Assembly (NCBI GenBank): GCA_017549365.1
Contig: JAFYUZ010000092.1
Coordinates: forward strand, 1-38,327
Origin: Clostridia bacterium
Lineage (GTDB): Bacteria > Bacillota > Clostridia > Oscillospirales > CAG-382
Length of the DNA stretch: 38,327 bases
Direction: 5' to 3'
Of the stretch, positions 33,401 to 38,327 are shown piece by piece; positions within the stretch are counted from its first letter, which is position 1, and every line of letters begins with the position of its first letter. Both the position numbers and the translations under genes were made by a program. The notes beneath the pieces were generated by a model that saw only the letters and a program-made list of their open reading frames with translations, was not told the DNA's origin and ran no database searches.

Positions 33401-36207
33401 TTTCCGTTGCCTGAAGATGGTACCGTGGGAGTGAGGCTTGATGTGTTATTGTAGCCGTAAAGCTGCACATTTTCAAAAGTCACATCATAGCCGCCGCAAT
33501 ATGTTTCCATCCAGTCGGTATATCCGCGGTAGAACATGATGCCTATATTGCGGAATACGGTAGGACCGCTTATTCTGAGGTGCTGATCCGCACGTGTGCT
33601 AACCTTGCTGCTTGTAACACCGATTATCGAGGGATTTTCGGCATCATAGCTTTCAAAAATAAGTGTCGCTTTATAAGGAACTGTTGCTTTTGCATTGTTT
33701 TCGGTATTGTAATAAACATAATTTTTGCCGTTGGGGATAACCTTAACAATTATTTCTTCGCCGGCAACATTGCGTCCTTCGGATTCAAGCTGTGCAATGA
33801 GAGCGGAAAGTGTGCCTGCAGGGGTTTCCTCGGTCGTGCCGTCACCCGTTGCACCGCCCATAATATAATAAGGAGTATTCGCAAGTCTCTTTGCAAAAGT
33901 TACGTTGTAAACACCCGCTTTTCCAACTTCAAGGAACCCGCCTTCGCTCACATATTCATTACCTTCGGAATCGGTTGCTATTGCATATTTATAGCCTTCG
34001 GGTAAGGTGACCGCATATGTACCTGCAACGGAAGTGGTATCAAGAGCTGCTCCTGCGATATTTTCAACATGAATATCGTATCTTGTAATGTTGATATTTG
34101 AGTTGTTTGCAATAGATGCACCGCCGTTATAAATTACCTGAAGTGCTTTGCCGTCTGCAATAGAAATGGGATTGCCGTTTGATTTAAATGTATTTACGGC
34201 TGTGCCGTTAAGGATAACATTCACATTATCGCCAAAGCCCGCGGTAGAATTTGAACCGCCGAAATCTCTTAGTGTAAGGGTGGAGGCGCTTGCACCATTA
34301 AGAACGACTTTCGCTTCTTCGGTGTAGCTCTGATATCCCGCACCCACGATATAATCCTGGTTCTGGGATGTCCAGCCCATGGCAGAAATATAACCTGCTC
34401 TTGCAAGAGTTGTGGCATCAACGGTAAGAGTACCGCCCTTACCCATTGCAGTTCCGTTATTATTGTGGAAACCGCCCTGGTAGAGTTCAACGCTACCCTT
34501 GCTTACTTCACCGCCGCCGCTGTGTCTGAACTTAATATTTTCAAGTTCAAGATCATAACCCGACGCAAACACGGGGAATGCACCGCTTGTGCGATTAATT
34601 ATCAGATCCAAATTGCGAAGTATTGTGGGTCCGCCGATTCTTAATACTTTATAACGATCGGATGTGGCATAGGCTGCCCACACTTGTGCTCTGTCATTCT
34701 CATCCGCGCTTTCATAAACCACGGTGGCATCGTGGCGCAGAACAGAGGACATTATTCCCGCATTTACAGCATTGCTCCATACATCACTTGATGCAGTATA
34801 GCCATAAGGATTTATATAAAGAGCATTTGCTTCTTCAAAACCGGTGTTATCGGAGGATGCTATAAGCTTTAAAGTAATAACATTGCCGGCGATATCGCGG
34901 CCTTCGTTTTTCATAGCATTTACAGCATCAGCAACAGAACCGTAAGGAGCATCTACAGAACCGTTGCCATCAGTTGCCCCGCCCTTTATATAATAGGTCG
35001 CAGCAAGGGAAGGCATTTCTTCAAGGAACACAACTTCATATGTGCCGGGGGCTCCCACTGTAATGGTATTTCCGTTGCTGTAATATACACTGTTTCCGCA
35101 AACAGCTTTAGCAACTGTTTTGCCTTCGGGGAAGGTAATGCTGTACACACCGGTTTGGTCGGTGGTATCCAGCGATGCGCCATCAATATTTTCTACCTTG
35201 ATATCGTATCTTGTAAGGCTTACGGAGGTTTCCTGTGTTATGCTTGCACCGCCGTTATAGATTATCTGCATCGCATGACCTTCTGTCATGGCAGTGATGG
35301 TGTTTCTGTTATAAAGATTGCCTACAACAGTACCGTTAAGAACGATATTAAGGTTCTTTTTATAAGCAATGGTCTTACCACTGTTTGCACCGCCTATGCG
35401 GAGGTTAGCAAGAGAATCGCCTGTGAGAACGACCTTTACATCTTCGTCATAATCCTGGTATCCGTTGTTATAATACCATACGTTATTGTCGGAGTTTCCC
35501 GAAGCCACAACGTAATCTACTCTTGCAAGGGTGGCAGCATCAAAGATGAGGGTCCCACCCTCTCCCATTTGGGTGCCGTTGTTGTGCTGGTAACCGCCCT
35601 GGTATATTGCAATAACAGAAGCAGGAACCGTGGAACCGTCTTTGTATTGGAACTTTACATTCTCATATGTTGCAGAATAACCGTTGCTGAAAAATTCCAG
35701 CCACTGACCGGAGGTGCGGTTGATCCTGAGGTCAATATTGCGGAACACGGTGGGACCACCGAGTCTTAAAAATGTGAAGTAGTAAGCTGTTGCGTCTGCA
35801 CTGAACATGCTTGCTCTGTTCTCGGGATCTGCACTTTCGTAAACGATGGTCGCATCGTGAAGCAAAACTCCGGAATAAGTCGAACCGCTGGATGTATAGC
35901 TATAAGGATTAACATAAAGTGCATTTGCTTCACCGAATCCCACATTGGAATCGGATTTTATTACCTTTACGGTAATAACGTTGCCTGCAACGTTCTGTCC
36001 CGCATTCTTTATTGCATTCACAACCTCCGTTGTGGTGCCGAACGGAGCATCTGCCGAACCGTCGCCATCTGTTGCGCCGCCCTTTAGGTAATATACTGCA
36101 GGTGCCGCATCTGCAACAACATCAAACGCTATTGCGGGAATACAGCCTACAATCAGTACCATTGCCATAACAACAGCGAGTAGTCTTGTTTTTACTGTTT
36201 TTAACAT
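30451..36207 (-). CDS. Giant secreted metallophosphoesterase with triplicated beta-helix-like repeats
   Basis: 1,918-residue exported protein. Signal peptide at about 1-35 (MLKTVKTRLLAVVMAMVLIVG...). Three homologous blocks of about 370 residues start near 37, 404 and 779, each opening with YY(L/I)(K/M)GGAT and containing GPT(V/I)(F/L)RN, (Y/F)(N/G)GGA(S/T)I and (D/N)I.VEN(I/L).GA-type segments, suggesting parallel beta-helix folds. A linker domain (about 1146-1310) and a purple-acid-phosphatase-type N domain (about 1330-1425, GLTPGTTYEYRIG) precede a calcineurin-like phosphoesterase (about 1437-1736) with ADTQGEG, NAGDLVEKGG, VMGNHEY, VVVHQPAH and QGHAHYNT metal motifs. A C-terminal domain (about 1745-1918, QGMRFVSSISRDIYDEL) is unassigned. 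No LPXTG or SLH. ATG 36207 has GGTGG upstream. Confidence 0.85.
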   Translation of the reverse strand: MLKTVKTRLLAVVMAMVLIVGCIPAIAFDVVADAAPAVYYLKGGATDGDGSADAPFGTTTEVVNAIKNAGQNVAGNVITVKVIKSDSNVGFGEANALYVNPYSYTSSGSTYSGVLLHDATIVYESADPENRASMFSADATAYYFTFLRLGGPTVFRNIDLRINRTSGQWLEFFSNGYSATYENVKFQYKDGSTVPASVIAIYQGGYQHNNGTQMGEGGTLIFDAATLARVDYVVASGNSDNNVWYYNNGYQDYDEDVKVVLTGDSLANLRIGGANSGKTIAYKKNLNIVLNGTVVGNLYNRNTITAMTEGHAMQIIYNGGASITQETSVSLTRYDIKVENIDGASLDTTDQTGVYSITFPEGKTVAKAVCGNSVYYSNGNTITVGAPGTYEVVFLEEMPSLAATYYIKGGATDGNGSVDAPYGSVADAVNAMKNEGRDIAGNVITLKLIASSDNTGFEEANALYINPYGYTASSDVWSNAVNAGIMSSVLRHDATVVYESADENDRAQVWAAYATSDRYKVLRIGGPTILRNLDLIINRTSGAFPVFASGYDLELENIKFRHSGGGEVSKGSVELYQGGFHNNNGTAMGKGGTLTVDATTLARAGYISAMGWTSQNQDYIVGAGYQSYTEEAKVVLNGASASTLTLRDFGGSNSTAGFGDNVNVILNGTAVNTFKSNGNPISIADGKALQVIYNGGASIANNSNINITRYDIHVENIAGAALDTTSVAGTYAVTLPEGYKYAIATDSEGNEYVSEGGFLEVGKAGVYNVTFAKRLANTPYYIMGGATGDGTTEETPAGTLSALIAQLESEGRNVAGEEIIVKVIPNGKNYVYYNTENNAKATVPYKATLIFESYDAENPSIIGVTSSKVSTRADQHLRISGPTVFRNIGIMFYRGYTDWMETYCGGYDVTFENVQLYGYNNTSSLTPTVPSSGNGNRIIVQGSIDTLVDGEGGTVKVDAQTVRNNTMGYISASSGTSNSAADQQIMENDVKIVLGNVALKNELRIGGASSGSTIAYKKNLNIVLNGTTVPLLFNRNYISAMTEGHAMQVIFNNGATIAAETTGTYAINLRRYNIYVENLEGAALDTTSVAGTYSVSYPAGKNIVYYYAIDAKGNYDGTTPIYYANTETITVGDPSSYKVGFVSDVSDIDVTIVNEFISFSGFANNTEDGVNGTLTPVVAASNTVETDVSGIDGAIVYRADINFTANSNNIISAAGNIGETTLVELSDGGLKIGGYIVAGEFGYGKYGVKITLAPGSFALIVEITKPDGTVIRRGDYGMLNGNTSFTKLVSKASFEDGVANAYATKSDFTPEEYVIDTNEPVYTGFEANVYNLVTSYDVDAKTTRTFAFTAKTAYVSADETMTVKYNVKDSDEVKYADAVRKNEKTVYEEIDFFEADITGLTPGTTYEYRIGKKGSTSDADWSKVYTFTTEAENVTDFSFITIADTQGEGWTGRGFMYAQTVINEALEDMENPAFIINAGDLVEKGGREYMWEQYFKAMGDIIKTVPHFAVMGNHEYQEAGGPDTDFLFNLHFNHPNNGGEKAIGKWANLGNSVMNAINNPKELAYSYDYGNAHFVVLNSGPSGGTDAYLLGAQKAWLEKDLSESNAQWKIVVVHQPAHTADGANAYFTQYNIDTLMETLGVDLVIQGHAHYNTRTYPMMNREAVRKDNPDFIKKGEGTVYTIVGSTTTNHDVLKDNLNENYVTAFSPKSEMPLYAVVDVTDTSLTYTAKQADGLVVDKVTIVNEEKYVPESLGVQIRIPTENSDIKQGMRFVSSISRDIYDELEENGYIPVSSSDKGLGFGSVIIPADLLAAGEELTKNTDKAHIVPAVKLRKIDEEEVQFTVCLTDILEKNYTRDYSVVPYVTIMVGDEEVTYYGEMLTADVYQIALMACAEDSSESEKAKQYLKENVIDVVEAAGN

Positions 36208-36275
36208 TGAGATCCACCTTTCATTGATTTGAAAAAATGTCGTATAAACACACAATCTCCCGATTATGCATTCTC

Positions 36276-36304
36276 AATATAATGATAACAGAAACAACAA
36301 GCAA
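36276..36304 (-). promoter_or_regulatory. Promoter of the large phosphoesterase gene
   Basis: Reverse strand TTGCTT (36299-36304), 17-nt spacer, TATATT (36276-36281), leader about 60 nt. No TGTAACA pair is present. Confidence 0.6.
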
Positions 36305-36460
36305 AAAAACATAGATAAATCGTGGTATAATATGGATTAATGTAATATTGTTGTACGATAATGCAAACTTTTTCCCAATATGTCTGTATTTGTATTCCGG
36401 CGAACTTGTAAAAAACACATATACTCTTTTGACATCCGTAGCCTTTTTACGTTACAATAA

Positions 36461-36500
36461 AAAAGCTGCAGACAGGAAAAACTTCCTTCTGCAACTTTTG
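36461..36500 (-). terminator. Terminator of the typA-AEC unit
   Basis: AAAAGCTGCAGA (36461-36472) pairs with TCTGCAACTTTT (36488-36499) with one mismatch; on the reverse strand TTTTTTATT follows. It lies 13 nt after the AEC stop codon. Confidence 0.82.
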
Positions 36501-36512
36501 GTTTCTGTTTAA

Positions 36513-37457
36513 TTAAAGCACATTTGTTATTATCATAAAGACAACGGGAATAGTTAAGCAGGACAATAAATGGGATACTATCGCCATACCCGCCGCAACA
36601 GATGTATCCTTTCCGTACGCACTGGGCACCACCACAGTATTAAGTCCGAGCGGCATCGAAACGCAGCAGACCGTACACAGCACCACACTTCGAGGGATGA
36701 CAGGCGGCAGAATGCTGAAAATTCCGATAAACACAAGGGGAATCACCACAAGCCTTATGAATGAGAGAAAATACACTCCCGCATTTTTGAACATCTTTTT
36801 CATATCGGAAAGAGCCACCGTCATTCCCGTGAGAAGCATTGCAATGGGTGACATACAGTTTCCGGAAATGGTGATGACGGAATCGAGAAAAGGCGGAAGC
36901 TTTATGCAGAATATTCCCAAGAGCATTCCTATTATGACACCGACAAACATGGGGTTTGCAAGATTCTTAAGGGAAGATATTATACCGCCCTTTTCCTTTG
37001 ACGGAATGAGAAGATAAGGAACCGCCCACATATATATCATTATGTAAAGAGGAATGGTGAAAATAAGATATTCGGTAAATATTTCCGGGAACACGGCGCT
37101 TACCACGGCATTTCCCATAAAACCGAAATTGGCAAATTCTATGCCGTAGGTATATACATTTCTTGTAAACTCATCTTTTGAAAGAAGCTTTGGCAAGAAA
37201 ATAGCAAGGGGCAGCATGACAAAGCCAAGCACAAAACCCGCAAGCACGGCAATTCCGTAAACAGAAAGTCTTTCGGGAGTGAAATTTCCCGCAAAGGTTC
37301 CGAGCATGAGGCAAGGCACAAACAAAGTATTTTCGAGCTTTGAAAGTACGGTTGCCGAATTTTCGGGAACTATCTTATATTTTACAAGAACAAATCCAAT
37401 GATTATGAGAGAGAAAAGGTACCCCATCTGATTCAGAGTGGGAAGAAAGACTGACAT
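36513..37457 (-). CDS. AEC (auxin efflux carrier) family transporter, second copy
   Basis: 314-residue integral membrane carrier, paralogous to the protein at 1317-2273 with the same length and landmarks: MGYLFSLIIIGFVLVK, ENSATVLSKLENTLFVP, GIEFANFGFMGNAVVSAVFPE, NPMFVGVIIGMLLG, GNCMSPIAMLLTGMTVA and SMPLGLNTVVVPSAYGKDTSV. Substrate unknown; the family exports organic anions. It starts 3 nt after the typA stop with AAGGAG overlapping that stop, so it is translated from the typA transcript. The pairing with typA is probably incidental. Confidence 0.85.
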   Translation of the reverse strand: MSVFLPTLNQMGYLFSLIIIGFVLVKYKIVPENSATVLSKLENTLFVPCLMLGTFAGNFTPERLSVYGIAVLAGFVLGFVMLPLAIFLPKLLSKDEFTRNVYTYGIEFANFGFMGNAVVSAVFPEIFTEYLIFTIPLYIMIYMWAVPYLLIPSKEKGGIISSLKNLANPMFVGVIIGMLLGIFCIKLPPFLDSVITISGNCMSPIAMLLTGMTVALSDMKKMFKNAGVYFLSFIRLVVIPLVFIGIFSILPPVIPRSVVLCTVCCVSMPLGLNTVVVPSAYGKDTSVAAGMAIVSHLLSCLTIPVVFMIITNVL

Positions 37458-37460
37458 TAT

Positions 37461-38327
37461 TTACTCTCCTTTTTCAAGCTTGGCGCGTGTCTTGGCACGT
37501 TCCACATTGCTGAGTATGGATTTGCGCAGACGCAGGGATTTGGGAGTTATTTCTATAAGCTCATCCTCGTTTATATATTCGATAGCTTCTTCAAGGCTGA
37601 ATATTTTGGGCGTTACAAGACGCAACGCTTCGTCTGCTCCCGAAGAACGGATGGCGGTGAGGTGCTTTTTCTTGCAGACATTTACAACGATATCGTCTGT
37701 TTTGGGTGATTCGCCGACGATCATGCCTTCGTAAACTTCGATTGCCGAGGGAATAAACATCTGTCCTCTGTCCTGAGCGTTGAATACGCCGTAGGTAGTT
37801 GCTTTTCCCGTTTCATATGCGATGAGCGAGCCTGTTGTACGCTTGGGTATATCGCCCTTATAGGGAACATAGCCGTCAAAAATGGAATTCAAAATACCTT
37901 CTCCGCGGGTATCGGTAAGGAATTCGCTTCTGTATCCGAAAAGTCCTCTTGTGGGTATTTTGTAAATAAGCTTCATTCTGTCGCCCACGGGAGTCATGTC
38001 CACAAGCTCTCCCTTACGGGAACCGAGTTTTTCCATTACGGAGCCCATGTAATCCTGGGGTATCTCGCAGGTAACTTCTTCGCTGGGTTCGCAAAGATTG
38101 CCGTTTTCATCGCGGGAATAAATTACTCTGGGTGCGCTTACCTGAAGCTCGTAGCCTTCGCGGCGCATATTTTCTATAAGGATGGAAAGGTGCATTTCAC
38201 CTCTGCCCGAAACCTTGAAGCTGTCTGCAGAATCGGTGTCCGAAACTCTTAACGAAACATCTTTGAGAAGCTCTCTGTACAGTCTTTCGCGGATATGGCG
38301 GGATGTGCAGAATTTTCCTTCAGTGCC
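37461..38327 (-). CDS. typA: Translational GTPase TypA/BipA (5' end cut by window edge)
   Basis: Ribosome-associated GTPase involved in 50S assembly and stress adaptation. Only the C-terminal 288 codons or so are inside the window; the GTPase domain lies beyond. Visible parts: end of the domain III region (GTEGKFCTSRHIRERL, DSFKVSGRGEMHLSILIENMRREGYELQVS), the EF-G domain V-like part (EPSEEVTCEIPQDYMGSVMEKLGSRKGEL, RGLFGYRSEFLTDTRGEG), and the BipA-specific C-terminal domain (GQMFIPSAIEVYEGMIVGES, NVCKKKHLTAIRSSGADEALRL, EAIEYINEDELIEITPKSLRLRK). The frame is open to the window end. The AEC gene follows directly. Confidence 0.96.
   Translation of the reverse strand, partial: GTEGKFCTSRHIRERLYRELLKDVSLRVSDTDSADSFKVSGRGEMHLSILIENMRREGYELQVSAPRVIYSRDENGNLCEPSEEVTCEIPQDYMGSVMEKLGSRKGELVDMTPVGDRMKLIYKIPTRGLFGYRSEFLTDTRGEGILNSIFDGYVPYKGDIPKRTTGSLIAYETGKATTYGVFNAQDRGQMFIPSAIEVYEGMIVGESPKTDDIVVNVCKKKHLTAIRSSGADEALRLVTPKIFSLEEAIEYINEDELIEITPKSLRLRKSILSNVERAKTRAKLEKGE

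Overview
The window looks like a chromosomal segment of a Gram-positive, gut-type member of the Clostridia. Evidence: strong AGGAGG-type ribosome binding sites, a clear sigma-A promoter (TTGACA-like, 17 bp, TATAAT-like) in front of most transcription units, rpsL carrying the SPQKRGVC segment, SLH-domain secreted proteins, an orphan OmpR-type regulator, and AraC regulators paired with glycoside hydrolases. It is core chromosome interleaved with a carbohydrate-utilisation accessory region. I see no phage, transposase, plasmid or CRISPR genes.

Layout. 1-1.1 kb: rpsG (last codons cut off) and rpsL, the start of the str operon, on the minus strand. 1.3-3.1 kb: an AEC-family transporter and a type I phosphodiesterase, divergent from a GH78-like rhamnosidase (3.3-5.4 kb). 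5.66-12.43 kb: two large paralogous SLH-domain proteins, probably S-layer or major surface proteins. 12.8-15.1 kb: a DacF-like protein translationally coupled to ribF. 15.4-16.9 kb: a MoaB/MogA-like protein and an orphan response regulator (plus strand). 17.0-21.5 kb: a five-gene hexuronate/mannonate catabolic operon (eda, kdgK, SMP-30 lactonase, SDR, uxuA). 21.8-29.8 kb: AraC regulators (one broken) facing glycoside hydrolases, an AAC(3)-type acetyltransferase, a remnant of a GH32-like gene, and structured intergenic repeats. 30.2 kb: tRNA-Pro(GGG) with duplicated copies of its 3' end nearby. 30.45-36.2 kb: a 1,918-residue secreted triplicated-repeat metallophosphoesterase. 36.5-38.3 kb: a second AEC transporter downstream of typA/bipA (5' end cut off).

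How the genes fit together. The rhamnosidase-like and mannanase-like hydrolases with their AraC regulators would release sugars. Uronate-derived mannonate would pass through UxuA to KDG, through KdgK to KDPG, and through Eda to pyruvate and glyceraldehyde-3-phosphate. The SDR may act as the fructuronate reductase and the SMP-30 protein may open an aldonolactone. Surface biogenesis is represented by the SLH proteins, the DacF-like protein and the large phosphoesterase.

The most striking signal is regulatory. All three promoters of the two SLH genes carry the same TGTAACA-N4-TGTAACA direct repeat (11-bp period) exactly 15 bp upstream of the -35 box. This matches what is known of WalR/PhoP-type OmpR-family binding sites, and an OmpR-family regulator without a kinase lies a few kb away. 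The second unusual signal is a set of small elements made of tRNA 3' tails, terminators and a shared hairpin repeat at about 21.6, 25.6 and 30.0 kb.
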